Origin: Antiquaquibacter soli | GTDB lineage: Bacteria; Actinomycetota; Actinomycetes; Actinomycetales; Microbacteriaceae | Length of the DNA: 64,000 nucleotides | Direction: 5' to 3' | Assembly: GCF_030580675.1 (NCBI RefSeq) | Contig: NZ_JAUQUB010000002.1 | Span: 248,001 to 312,000, forward strand | Shown here: positions 27,401-33,817 of the stretch, in pieces | Position numbering within the stretch: the first letter of the stretch is position 1 | Layout of the letters: every line of letters begins with the position of its first letter | Position numbers and translations under genes: made by a program | Notes under the pieces: model-generated | What the model saw: only the letters and a program-made list of their open reading frames with translations | Database searches by the model: none | What the model was told of the DNA's origin: nothing

Positions 27401-30400
27401 CGGGCGACACGGGCGCCGACGCGCACCGAGTGGTGGATGCCGCGGGCGATCCCGCGACGAGCACCACCGTCGGCCTCGAGGAGCCCGGCTACCTCGCCGT
27501 CGAGAACTTCTACCTCACGGGCTCCGTCGAGGTCTCCAAGACCGTCACCGGCGCCGGCGCCCACTACGGCGACGGCCCCTTCGAGGTGAGCCTCGAGTGC
27601 GTGCGCGACGGCGAGACCGCCGTGCTGCCGGGCGGCGCGACGCGATCGATCGTCGACGGTGAGACCGTGACGTACACCGGCCTTCCCTCGGGCGCCGAGT
27701 GCACCCTCACCGAGTCGGATGTCGCGGGAGCAGCATCCACGTCGCTGCGGGTCGGCGACGCCGAGGTCGCGGCCGACGCGACCGAGGGCTACTCGTTCAC
27801 GGTCTCGGTCGACGCCGAGTCCCTCGACGACGACCAGCCCCAGCCGGCGATCGAGGTCGTCAACGACTTCCCGCTCGCGGGCCTCGATGTCAGCAAGGTC
27901 GTCGAGACCGAGGCGCGCTCGGGCGATTCGGCGGTGGCCTACGGCCCGTTCGAGGTCGCCGTCGAGTGCACGTTCCTCGGCGAGCCGGTGTGGGCGACGG
28001 GCTACGACGCCGAGTCGCCGATGGTCGCCTCGCTCGAGTCGGGCGCGTCTCCGTGGCAGCTGCGGGGCCTCCCGACGGGCGCCGAGTGCCTCGTCGAGGA
28101 GACCCAGACGATGGATGCCGATGCCACGGTCATCACCGTGACCCAGGCCGGGGCATCCGACGACACCGACGGGGCGAGCGTCACGATCGTGCTGGACGCG
28201 AACGAGGACGGCGCCGCCACCAACGAGGCCGTGATCACGAACAGCTACGAGTCCGGCAGCATCGAGCTCTCCAAGCTAGTGACCGGTGCCGGCGCCGAGG
28301 CGTGGGGCACGACCGACTTCGAGATCGAGGTCGTCTGCTCGCTCACGGATGCCTCGGGCACGCGGCCGATCCTCGGTGCGACCTACCCGTTCACCGCCTC
28401 GAGCGAGCCCGTCGTCATCCCGAACCTGCCCGCCGGAACCCTCTGCACCATCGAGGAGACCGCGACGGGCGCCGCGACCGCGACGACGATCACGGTCGGC
28501 GACGAGGAGCCGACGCCGGGCACGACCGCGCAGGTGACGGTGCCCGCGGGCCAGATCGCGGTGGCCGTCGAGAACCGTTTCGACGTGACGTCGATCGCGG
28601 TCGACAAGCAGATCACCGGCGAGGGTGCCGAGGCGTGGGGTCAGAACGACTTCGAGGTGACCCTCGTGTGCTCGCGCGACGTGGACGGCGACACCGAGGA
28701 GATCGCGATCCCCGGCGGTGCGACCCGCGACCTCGTGGCGCCCGACTACGCGGCCTCGTTCGACGACCTGCCGGTCGGTGCGGACTGCGCGATGACCGAG
28801 TCCCGCTTCGGCGGCGCGAACGGCTCGGCGGTCTCGCCGAACGTCTTCACCCTCGACGCGGAGCAGACCGAGGTCACCGTGACGAACGAGTTCCGCCTCG
28901 GCGACCTGCGCGTGACCAAGGAGATCGAGGGCGACGGGGTCGGCATCGAGGACTCCGACGGCGAGTGGGGCTTCGGTCCGTTCGAGGTGTCCCTCGAGTG
29001 CGAGCGGTCGGTGAACGGCGAGGTCGTCGCGGTCGAGGTGCCCGGCGGCGCCACGCGCACGCTCGAGTCGCCCGAGTATGTCGCGACCTACTCGGGCCTG
29101 CCGGCCGGCGCGGTGTGCGTCGTGACCGAGTCGGTCGACGGGGATGCCTCGAGCTCGAGCGTCGACCCGGGTGCGATCGCGATCGTGGCCGACGAGACCG
29201 TCGACGTCACCGTCACGAACACCTTCACCATCGGCCAGCTGCAGATCGTCAAGACCGCCTCGACGCCGATCGTCGAGGGCGCCGAGTCGTTCGACTACTC
29301 CTTCGCGGTCTCGAACACGGGCACCGTACCGGCCGCGGGCATCACCGTGGTCGACGAGATCCCGGCGCTGCTGCGGGTCACGGGCATCGACGCGAGCGGC
29401 TGGAGCGAGTGCGCCGTCGACGGCACCGACGAGAACGGCTACGGCGGCACGCTCACGTGCGTGTTCGACGAGCCGCTCGCGGCGGGAGCATCGGCGACCC
29501 CGTTCTCGATCACCGTCGAGGTGCTGCCCGAAATCGCCGTCGACTCGATCCTCAACGCCGCTTCCGTCACCTCGACGACTCGCGGGGTGACGGGCGACGA
29601 CGACGACGAGACGGTGCTCGTGAAGTGGCTCGACGCCACGGCCGCGTCGGAGTGCGTCCTGGACGCGCCGTGGTTCGACTACTCCATCGACGCCCGCAAC
29701 CTCGACACGACCGGCCGCACCCTCACGGTGACGTGGCGCGACGGCACCGGGGCTGTCGTGGAGACCGACGAGGTGCCCCTCGACGGCGGACCCATCGAGG
29801 GCCGCCTGCTGTGGCCGGGCGCCGAGGTGAACGACGACGGCATCGGCGTGATGTGGCCTGGCTATCGCCCGGCGCGCGCCGGTGAGACGCCCACGTGGGA
29901 GAACCTCGTGCTCGACCCGACGCTGCCGACCTACGGGTTGCGCTCGGGCGCCGAGATCGAGCTCGCCATCAACCCCGAGACGACGGTCACCGTCCAGTAC
30001 CCGGAGGCGACCCCGGAGTGCGCCGTCGAGCGCGAACCGGGCCTGTGGGTCGAGAAGACGGCATCCGGCGCGATGATCCCGGCGGGCGGCGAGTTCGACT
30101 ACACGATCTCGGTCGGCAACGACGGGCTCGGCGCGGTCACCGGGCTCACCCTCGTCGACGAGCTGCCGAAGGAGACCACGCTCCTCGCCATCGAGACCAA
30201 CACCCCGGACAGCGCCGACGACCCCGCGTGGGAGTCGTGCACCCACGACAAGCCGCTCGCGGGAGGCGCTGGCGGAGTGGTCACGTGCGTGCTCGACCGC
30301 CCGCTCGGCTGGGGCCAGTCGGTGCCCGACGTCGTGCTCACGGTGCGCCTCGGCGCCTCCGTCCCGGCCGGCAGCGTCACGAACGTCGTGCACGTCGAGG

Positions 30401-30585
30401 CTGTCTCCGCCGCCGCGGGAGAGGCCGAGCTCGCCGCCGAGAGCTCCGCGCTCATCCTGACGCCGGGGATGCTCGCCCTCACCGGCTCCAGCATCGCCGC
30501 GTTCGTGCTGCCGACGGCAGTCGGCCTCATCGTCCTCGGCGGGGTCGTGCTCGTGGCACGGTCCCGGCGTCGCCGGACCAGCTAG
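18487..30585 (+). CDS. giant surface adhesin-like protein with DUF11 and about 15 DUF5979 modules, LAxTG-anchored
   Basis: A 4032-residue secreted wall-anchored protein taking 19% of the window. Signal peptide about 1-33 (basic start, LAALIGLVGTLAIGAPAVA). Residues about 35-1845 are DUF11-like beta-sandwich domains (for example ISKTVDKALITPGETVTYSIAVN). About 1845-3580 hold some 15 DUF5979 modules of about 115 residues, each with L-x-V-x-K near its start, two Cys, G-P-F, LPAGAxCxVTE in the middle and V-T-N-x-Y/F at the end. Two DUF11-like units follow, then LALTG, a hydrophobic helix and an RRRR tail: a class-E-type sortase signal. The ATG at 18487 has a GGGGGGAAG ribosome site. Surface fibre or adhesion function inferred. 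Confidence 0.9.
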   Translation: MSFIGSSRRRSTIAALAALIGLVGTLAIGAPAVADEDDPLSPVVVDISKTVDKALITPGETVTYSIAVNCASTMADCVNLAIDDTIPAPLVLGSVALPTGGESSLATVATDPATNSFRVSFVDDLGEGRRGLQAGVLFNFAVTATLPTSVSADFDGQTITNTAFATLDNLNSNKDDSADVVLDIPLQLRSSVDKSYSESDVPSVPGRALSMSLSASNTSNIGVDRLVIEDATAAAFTHLRATGLSVPTWPTGADEVRVDWFDGTDWSEGAFGATAVIPDGVDPRGLRFVFQSSTGAPLPRDASAVVSVALELRDSVLSISGSASVSNVASSWVELGEESSTPVSKPASMTITKAEISPVATKSFSTNSLVGGREVTATLGASNGGRFDLESMAITEPATDTPDLIEQGLSFGGWVSDDIEWPVGATEASVAYRYEGQEDFAAAVSTTTRDTLPAPDAEAGRVAAFIVTFTGLMPQYQYAVVPYTATTSAVAADETHSNTIQVDVETTGGLTASTTASADLTSRTARINTTVRKIATPDSIYSVAGSSSIVVLPAALDARPTSPSDTGGSTVGADSLVVVDDDEAFFDLFNVTSILPTVVPSGVTLTVEYFDGEAWHSFDGVSPLAGPATFSRTLSGAERELVAGVRFTFTPSDGSTLAPGFAVQPNLRVALRSTLRSDPASPAANPDAPALVTVSNTATSIATSSSATPSEVSDDVVETIGLRPVPGGSGGSGGIQLVTKRWAEETLPARTGERSDVVVSWGTGNLEFESVAVSDPADPTTGVAGTVFEAFDLVAVKPITSSLDPYLTYDAVTAVELYIDGEWVPTATNPCASGACDGAFPGYTLTADERADAVGVRLVFEESPTRGDRIGSDPDAPPVGSGVASTFQLDRDIALTFELRDVRRSNPDVPVLGSSRLALYNAGPGDYGVVRNTARVVGTATDDSTRSSTWSDDILLLDQALTVVAGKTWTGGPLGMPPEGTPQSLFPTARMTLSAQNTSLARVEHLSLAEPSNRVTVNPFEFVTLTDLVSIQVPNGPTATVTLQPSGAELTIAEALLLTRSQLADVTGFEVSLDGVVPAGATITVVADTQLRSTERTSGDEIVDARQLDNDVAATIVDPGGSQLPAEGSDVNVVTSYASAHVDIQVFEYGVEATKTLIADTTASGPTPATQYESTTPATVRLTGQPTGNVRTTRMVLEDTDPSFWNAFDFVGFPALSYSTPINRVQVDALVGVEYTVAGDGSISWSCPETDCWVTGTPSATPTLPAGVDPSEVRGIRLTFTKSDYSAWERPFNPLQVIDLTVERRETLIAPAGEPVPTTLFTFTEPAPGETEVGVYTNDVTVDVAAALNAEDTDPVWQASDDDSSSILVQHLPARISIVKSQYGPQSLGVDIPFDITVTNTGGAHDSPLTGLTIVDEIHTDASGPRLVVPVDPDTNQIYTADEAFTYSLLNGSGAEQPAPDVTASYDDPEHPAVITFELEQPLPLGWSLVIHAPLQFRALLGAGLETDNTVTATADQPFDVCRGAEDTGWVPETYEVFTCEASTTVWPLPSSPMTIVKGVRGVEAGPLDEDGVPLVDPDTGLPFDDLGVLRTSGTSSCEEPTTAIPGRSELFYRFPCVPITRPGAEEEWGARFFNSGNISIKQLVAIDVLPAPNDRGVIIDEARSSKWAAKLSSYPEVTGMPDGSTYTVYYTDQAGVATPNCNGADIQLTMGMTTATNPPILNTAQYRNCLAADGASLLAPREWKVLDPGADAATLASVVALKFDVRMPSGLEPGNSVGVLYSTVTANQQAIKESTGNLFRDSIAYNSIAGAAVGINHDSEGNPLDLAYRFVTEPRKVGVALATGQLTLSKSITGDAAAYATDVFNLAVSCTSNDEPVALTLADGSPRSPFAVTAGSPLNVYGIPLYSDCTVGETGSYGATTVTTPGAPVPVLAQPNSGTSTVFDPHPAFEDRPAPEVATVTNDYPDAQLTITKSVTTNGAVDQDGTPIAYLAALVTASCSFDNGTGSRVIWSITNEPVTPSAPIVKTGLPAGAVCTVTESNQRGATTTSTVSTTGATDDATVAPFTLAEDGNTVAFANDFGVGSLTVTKALAGLAKDSDWAAGPFDIRVVCTNSNATSTTVFAKTFSVTRTSPSFTIDNLATGSSCAITEPQKNGATSTTLPSNVTITRSSSSATVTNTFDFARLTVSKTVTTNAVDGAGAATRPGPFDFSVTCTFTHAGTTDTVLATGFSASPMTFSLSHGQSRALTGLPAGSSCTVTEATPPGSPTTTIRTQTATVGATTTTGLSATISSLTPDSSPTTGTNTALVTNTYPVGTLRIVKSLQGGASTQFGTGPFTFLVTCTQPGMSSGYSKTVTQNTAGTTNVTNILAGSVCSVSESNFSSTGADALVYLNNSGTAFDGTGTTIVGSATRQVTVQNWYLTGQVTVTKQVEGPAASYGTGPFTVHLDCTRDGKTVTIAGGADRTLTNGSSTTYTLLPSGALCTLSEPGSFGAGEITITDSEGTFGPADDFDFVVDVDASSRTDNQVQPALTLTNHYEFASLTIEKHVVSDAEHEDGSLVEYGAFGFTVECTFEGAAVRATGFSVNAMAFTLEDGQSRTLTGLPAGAECAVTESDPRGAAVTTMATVDLDGSRSTDATTVDVVLAPDFGDETRNTVSVTNTYRSGILTLSKAFTGDARLTWGSGRTAVVDLECRLGGPTGQVVWEDTFEFTDGSPTYEMAPVAAGAECAVIESDTAGATATSILVGSTSTAGTSATATIPADSLLAVTVSNRYDFASLTVSKTVLSDAEDQDGEPVYPGGSFAVAVECSFLGETVLATGFDTSPMTFSLGHLGSQTLTGLPAGASCAVTETDTVEAASTSIATATSAVSASTDDTTATIASVTSDSAGAATNSAAITNRYGIGSLTVEKILEGGAAAQYGDGPFDIHVECVAAGGVTAFDDTVSLPIGNSWSTTIESIPVGSVCEIEETNAGDTGADAHRVVDAAGDPATSTTVGLEEPGYLAVENFYLTGSVEVSKTVTGAGAHYGDGPFEVSLECVRDGETAVLPGGATRSIVDGETVTYTGLPSGAECTLTESDVAGAASTSLRVGDAEVAADATEGYSFTVSVDAESLDDDQPQPAIEVVNDFPLAGLDVSKVVETEARSGDSAVAYGPFEVAVECTFLGEPVWATGYDAESPMVASLESGASPWQLRGLPTGAECLVEETQTMDADATVITVTQAGASDDTDGASVTIVLDANEDGAATNEAVITNSYESGSIELSKLVTGAGAEAWGTTDFEIEVVCSLTDASGTRPILGATYPFTASSEPVVIPNLPAGTLCTIEETATGAATATTITVGDEEPTPGTTAQVTVPAGQIAVAVENRFDVTSIAVDKQITGEGAEAWGQNDFEVTLVCSRDVDGDTEEIAIPGGATRDLVAPDYAASFDDLPVGADCAMTESRFGGANGSAVSPNVFTLDAEQTEVTVTNEFRLGDLRVTKEIEGDGVGIEDSDGEWGFGPFEVSLECERSVNGEVVAVEVPGGATRTLESPEYVATYSGLPAGAVCVVTESVDGDASSSSVDPGAIAIVADETVDVTVTNTFTIGQLQIVKTASTPIVEGAESFDYSFAVSNTGTVPAAGITVVDEIPALLRVTGIDASGWSECAVDGTDENGYGGTLTCVFDEPLAAGASATPFSITVEVLPEIAVDSILNAASVTSTTRGVTGDDDDETVLVKWLDATAASECVLDAPWFDYSIDARNLDTTGRTLTVTWRDGTGAVVETDEVPLDGGPIEGRLLWPGAEVNDDGIGVMWPGYRPARAGETPTWENLVLDPTLPTYGLRSGAEIELAINPETTVTVQYPEATPECAVEREPGLWVEKTASGAMIPAGGEFDYTISVGNDGLGAVTGLTLVDELPKETTLLAIETNTPDSADDPAWESCTHDKPLAGGAGGVVTCVLDRPLGWGQSVPDVVLTVRLGASVPAGSVTNVVHVEAVSAAAGEAELAAESSALILTPGMLALTGSSIAAFVLPTAVGLIVLGGVVLVARSRRRRTS
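24019..29230 (+). repeat. tandem DUF5979 modules with A-D-A-B-C higher-order order
   Basis: Modules begin near residues 1845, 1969, 2084, 2185, 2317, 2425, 2542, 2667, 2777, 2904, 3013, 3131, 3257, 3368 and 3473. By sequence subtype, modules 2-13 read A-D-A-B-C-A-D-A-B-C-A-D. Equivalent modules are 573-592 residues apart. Marks include ATGF...SPMTFSL for A, (S/D)TGADA and (Q/E)N(W/F)YLTG for B, TYT-LPSGA-C and D-DNQVQPA or DDDQPQPA for C. Confidence 0.75.
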
Positions 30586-30609
30586 CGCCGGGGAGCCCCC
30601 CTCGTCGGC

Positions 30610-31095
30610 CTAGCGGCCGGGATGCCCGGCTCGCCCCCACGTGGGCGCGAGCCGGCGCATCCCGATCGCCCGCCACTGCCAGAACGCCCAGAACACGAGC
30701 CACAGCAGCGGAGTGAGGGCCCCCGCGCCGATCACGAGCCGGTCTCGGTAGAGGGTGCGGCCGCCCGGCGCGGGCGCGACGGTGAGCGTGTGCTGCCAGC
30801 GCGACACGACCCGAAGCGGGCCGCTCAGCGCCCGGCCCGTGTCGCGCATCGCCCGCACGCCCGGCAGCTCGGGGAACGAGATGCCGATGACCTGCTCGCC
30901 CATCGGCACGAGCCCCGCGGCCCGGACGCGGACCGGATGGTCGCCGGCGTCCCAGCGGTCGGGGAAGCCACCCGCCTCGAGGGACTCGAAGGAGAGCAGC
31001 GGGGCCGACACGGCGGCGAACACCCGGGGGTCGCGGATGGCGTCCCACGCGGCATCCGGTGAGCAGTCGAGGACGATCCTGAGCAGCACGCGCAT
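30610..31095 (-). CDS. SRPBCC-family (START-like) protein
   Basis: A 161-residue protein with a polyketide-cyclase/START-like helix-grip pattern: an N-terminal strand MRVLLRIVLDCSPDAAWDAI, central strands around WQHTLTVAP and GGRTLYRDRLVIG, and a C-terminal helix rich in Trp (LLWLVFWAFWQWRAIGMRRL). Such proteins bind hydrophobic ligands; some are enzymes. The Trp-rich helix could contact membrane. It converges on the adhesin gene with only 24 bp between stop codons. Ligand unknown. Confidence 0.65.
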   Translation of the reverse strand: MRVLLRIVLDCSPDAAWDAIRDPRVFAAVSAPLLSFESLEAGGFPDRWDAGDHPVRVRAAGLVPMGEQVIGISFPELPGVRAMRDTGRALSGPLRVVSRWQHTLTVAPAPGGRTLYRDRLVIGAGALTPLLWLVFWAFWQWRAIGMRRLAPTWGRAGHPGR

Positions 31096-31142
31096 GGCTC
31101 TAGCGTGCCGTACACCGGCGTCATCCGCCCCTCCCGCTCCGC

Positions 31143-31148
31143 TAGCCT
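31143..31148 (+). promoter_or_regulatory. -10 element (TAGCCT) of a leaderless promoter
   Basis: TAGCCT lies 6 nt before the GTG at 31155 of the ComB-like gene, leaving no space for a ribosome site. Confidence 0.5.
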
Positions 31149-31154
31149 CGAACG

Positions 31155-31688
31155 GTGAGCTCCGCGACCAATCAGTCCCGCTACCAGGTCCGATTCGACT
31201 GGGGGGTGGCCGGCGCGAACGCGATCGCCCCCGGCGCCCACATCGTCGTGTGGGTCGACGCCCTCCCCGACGGGTCGGTCGACCCGCTCGCGATCGAGCA
31301 CGACGGCGCCATCGTCACGGGGTCGACGGGGTCGCGGGCGGCGGTCGCCCAGTGGGTGCTCGACCGGCAGGTGGAGCTCGGCGACCGGGCGTTCGTCGCC
31401 GTCGTCGCGGCGGGCACCCCGGAGGGCCGCTTCAGCGTCGAGGACCTTGTCGCCGCGGGCGCGGTCATCGATGCGCTCGCCGACGTCGGCCTCGACTTCA
31501 CCTCGCCCGAGGCGGCGGCCGCCGCCGGCGCCTTCGCGGGCTTGCGCAATGCGGGAAGCCACGTGCTCACGGCGTCGGTGAGCGGGCAGGAACTGCTCGA
31601 GGCATCCGGGCCGGCCGCCCTGGATGCGGCGCGCGAGGCCGCGGCGGGCGCCGGTTTCGACGTTCTGCGGGAATTCAGCCGCCCGTGA
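31155..31688 (+). CDS. ComB-like (2-phosphosulfolactate phosphatase family) protein, tentative
   Basis: A 177-residue protein with YQVRFDWGVAGANAI and IVVWVDALPDG near the N-terminus, and FVAVVAAGTPEGRFSVEDLVAAGAVIDAL in the middle, recalling the ComB phosphatase family, whose members hydrolyse 2-phosphosulfolactate in coenzyme M synthesis. In bacteria the family has no established role and this copy is shorter than the usual 230-250 residues. Activity should not be assumed. GTG start follows a leaderless-type -10. Confidence 0.5.
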   Translation: MSSATNQSRYQVRFDWGVAGANAIAPGAHIVVWVDALPDGSVDPLAIEHDGAIVTGSTGSRAAVAQWVLDRQVELGDRAFVAVVAAGTPEGRFSVEDLVAAGAVIDALADVGLDFTSPEAAAAAGAFAGLRNAGSHVLTASVSGQELLEASGPAALDAAREAAAGAGFDVLREFSRP

Positions 31689-31734
31689 CACGGTTGGCTC
31701 CTACGTCGTTTCGCTACCCACCGAAGGAGACACC

Positions 31735-32037
31735 ATGAAGGCCGTCATCGGCGACACCGTGATCGCAGAGGCCCCGGTCGAGGACCTTATCAAGATCGAG
31801 GGCAACTGGTACTTCCCGCCGTCGAGCGTCAACTCCGATCTCCTCGAGAAGTCGCCCACGCCCTACACGTGCCCGTGGAAGGGCGAGTGCCAGTACTTCT
31901 CCGTGAAGACGGATGCCGGGCTCCTGCAGGACCGCGCGTGGAGCTACCCGCACCCGTACCCGACCGCGTTCGACCGCGTCGGCAAGGACTTCAGCGACTA
32001 CGTGGCGTTCTGGAAGGAAGTCCAGGTCGTCGAGTAG
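31735..32037 (+). CDS. DUF427 domain protein
   Basis: A 100-residue single-domain DUF427 protein. The conserved core is visible: GNWYFPPSSVN, PTPYTCPWKGECQYFSV and AWSYPHPYPTAFDRVGKDFSDYVAFW. The Cys in TCPWKG and the Tyr/Trp cluster are typical. The family is widespread in actinobacteria and fungi and has no proven function. A good GAAGGAGA ribosome site lies 6 nt before the ATG. It could be cotranscribed with the ComB-like gene 46 bp upstream. Confidence 0.85.
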   Translation: MKAVIGDTVIAEAPVEDLIKIEGNWYFPPSSVNSDLLEKSPTPYTCPWKGECQYFSVKTDAGLLQDRAWSYPHPYPTAFDRVGKDFSDYVAFWKEVQVVE

Positions 32038-32114
32038 CGGCTCGCCCGCGAGTCATCCGGCCGACCGGCGCGCTGTTAGGTTCGTCTCAGGAGTTCTGGG
32101 ACCGAGGTAACACA

Positions 32115-32750
32115 ATGGACGAACGCGGCTCCGTGCGCGTGCGCCGGGAGACCGGCTGGAAGATCGAGCGCTACCCGCAGACGGTGGCCGGGGCGAGGGA
32201 CGAGCGACCCGACCTCAAGGCGCAGCTGCTGCGCAGCGCCCTCGAGATCGCGCTGCGCGAAGGCCTCGAGCCCGTGACGCTCGACGCGGTCGCCGCCGCG
32301 GAAGGCGTCACGCCGACGGCGGTCGTCGAGCGGTTCGGCAGCCGCGAGGGGCTCATGCTCGCCCTCCTCGACTCGGTGCTCGCCCGAACGCTCAACGCCG
32401 ACCGCGACCTTGGCGAGTCCGACTCCGGCCGCCGCGGACTCGGCGAGATGCTCGTCGCCGAGATGGAAGGCTTGCGTCGGCAGGCGCCCGTCGTCGAGCT
32501 CATCTTCATGTTCTACTTCGCGCGGCGCGACGACGTGTACCGCCGGCGCATCCGCGAGGCGCTGTCGAACTACCGGCGCTCCTTCGAGGCGGCGCTCGAC
32601 GAGTCCGACGCCCGTCGCGGCGTCGACGCCCGGGTGCTCTCGTCGATCGTGCTGTCGTTCCTGCAGGGAGCGGCGGTGCAGATCATCCGCGACCCCGACA
32701 ACTTCGCCCCGGATGACGCGATCGCGGCCGTCCGCGCCCTGCTGCCGTAG
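32115..32750 (+). CDS. TetR/AcrR-family transcriptional regulator
   Basis: A 211-residue TetR-type repressor. The helix-turn-helix spans about 35-80: AQLLRSALEIALREGLEPVTLDAVAAAEGVTPTAVVERFGSREGLMLALLDSV with the usual recognition helix before an aromatic residue. The C-terminal ligand domain is all-helical. A short basic N-terminal extension (RVRRETGWKIERYPQ) precedes it. GAGGT 6 nt upstream supports the ATG. The likely role is ligand-controlled repression; no adjacent efflux or catabolic gene reveals the target. Confidence 0.88.
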   Translation: MDERGSVRVRRETGWKIERYPQTVAGARDERPDLKAQLLRSALEIALREGLEPVTLDAVAAAEGVTPTAVVERFGSREGLMLALLDSVLARTLNADRDLGESDSGRRGLGEMLVAEMEGLRRQAPVVELIFMFYFARRDDVYRRRIREALSNYRRSFEAALDESDARRGVDARVLSSIVLSFLQGAAVQIIRDPDNFAPDDAIAAVRALLP

Positions 32751-32785
32751 TACGGCCGCCGCCGCACGCGCCGACGCCGCGCTCC

Positions 32786-33169
32786 TCAGATCACCGCGAC
32801 GGCCTCGATGCCCACGCACGCGTCGGGGCGGCCCATCGCGTAGACCTGCAGCACCGTGATGGCGGTCGGATGGTCGCCCCACACCTCCTCGGACGCCTCG
32901 AAGAGGGGCGCGAGCTCGGTGTTGCGGTCGAAGTACACCGTGAGGCGCACGACGTTGGACTGGTCGGCGCCGACGTCGGCGAGCACGAGCTTGATCTGCT
33001 CGAGGGCGGCGGCGCACTGCGCCTTGGGTCCGCCCGGCACGATGGCGCCGTTCTCGTCGACGCCGTTCTGCTCGCCGATGTAGAGCGTGCGGCCGCTCTC
33101 GACGAGCACCGCTTGCGAGAACGCCGGATTCTTGTGCATCGTCCCCGGATTGATGTGCGCGATGGTCAT
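32786..33169 (-). CDS. RidA/YjgF/UK114-family protein
   Basis: A 127-residue RidA-like protein, trimer-forming in the family. Motifs: NPAFSQAVLVESGRTLYIGEQNG, AQCAAALEQIKLVLADVGAD, VVRLTVYFDRNTEL and AMGRPDACVGIEAVAVI. RidA enzymes deaminate reactive 2-aminoacrylate and related enamines. The usual catalytic Arg lies in a (R/K)xxVEIE context; here the matching region reads GRPDACVGIEA, with an Arg nearby, so it may be a Rid subfamily with another imine substrate. Its ATG overlaps the stop of the CGNR regulator (ATGA), so regulator and enzyme are coexpressed. Confidence 0.87.
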   Translation of the reverse strand: MTIAHINPGTMHKNPAFSQAVLVESGRTLYIGEQNGVDENGAIVPGGPKAQCAAALEQIKLVLADVGADQSNVVRLTVYFDRNTELAPLFEASEEVWGDHPTAITVLQVYAMGRPDACVGIEAVAVI

Positions 33170-33777
33170 GCCACTGCCTCCTTCTTCCCCTTCTTGGACC
33201 GGTGGGCTCGCACCTTGGCCCGGTTGCCGCAGCGCGCCATGGAGCACCAGCGGCGGTTGTTGGATCGGGACTCGTCGTAGAACACGAACGAGCAGTCGTC
33301 GGCGTCGCACTCCCGGATGCGCTCGCGCTCATCGATCGCGAAGAGGGCGACCGCCTCCCGCGCGATCGCGGAGAGCGCTTGCGCCGCGCGGGCGCGGGTG
33401 CGGCCCGCCTGCCGGGTTCCGCCGGGTAGCGACGGCGGGATGTCGGGGATGGCCGCGTACAGGTTCACGATGTCGACGTCGGCGGGGCTCGGCTGCTCGC
33501 CGCGGCTCGCGCTCAGCGCGGCCCCGGCGATTGCGTCCCGCAGGGCGAGGGCGTCGCGCAGGTCGCCGTCGGACACCGTGCCGTCGACCTCCTCGAAGCG
33601 CTCCTCCAACCAGGCCGCGAGCTCGGCGGTTGATCCGAGCCGCTCCGGCTGGTCGAACCGCCCGGTGTAGGCGAGGTCGAGCGCGAGCGCTCCGGAGTCG
33701 AACCACCAGCGGGTTCCGTCGGTTGTGAGCCACTGGCCGGTCGGTCGAGCGGGTCGTGCAGCAGTCGGGTTCAGCAT
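33166..33777 (-). CDS. CGNR zinc-finger/ABATE-domain transcriptional regulator
   Basis: A 203-residue stress-response type regulator. The N-terminal ABATE domain (about 15-150) includes RWWFDSGALALDLAYTGRF; the C-terminal CGNR zinc finger reads CDADDCSFVFYDESRSNNRRWCSMARCGNRAKV, giving four Cys ligands and the CGNR signature. Basic residues at the end (HRSKKGKKE) suit DNA binding. It is translationally coupled to a RidA-like gene. A perfect GTAACC/GGTTAC inverted repeat lies directly before the ATG, so autoregulation is likely. The effector is unknown. Confidence 0.9.
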   Translation of the reverse strand: MLNPTAARPARPTGQWLTTDGTRWWFDSGALALDLAYTGRFDQPERLGSTAELAAWLEERFEEVDGTVSDGDLRDALALRDAIAGAALSASRGEQPSPADVDIVNLYAAIPDIPPSLPGGTRQAGRTRARAAQALSAIAREAVALFAIDERERIRECDADDCSFVFYDESRSNNRRWCSMARCGNRAKVRAHRSKKGKKEAVA

Positions 33778-33798
33778 GTAACCATTGTGATGGGTTAC
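33778..33798. promoter_or_regulatory. inverted repeat GTAACC-N9-GGTTAC at the CGNR promoter
   Basis: Perfect 6-bp arms with a 9-bp spacer, abutting the CGNR start codon. On the minus strand the spacer carries CACAAT (33789-33784), a -10-like hexamer 6 nt from the ATG. The palindrome overlaps the promoter of a regulator gene: a candidate autoregulatory operator. Confidence 0.55.
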
Positions 33799-33817
33799 GC
33801 CGACATCGGGGGCCGGT

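Noticed and set aside
18439-27564. Very long antisense open frame (3041 codons) opposite the giant adhesin
   Set aside because: Arg/Asp/Val/Gly-rich low-complexity reading caused by high GC and strong GC3 bias of the sense gene; no start signal or domain.
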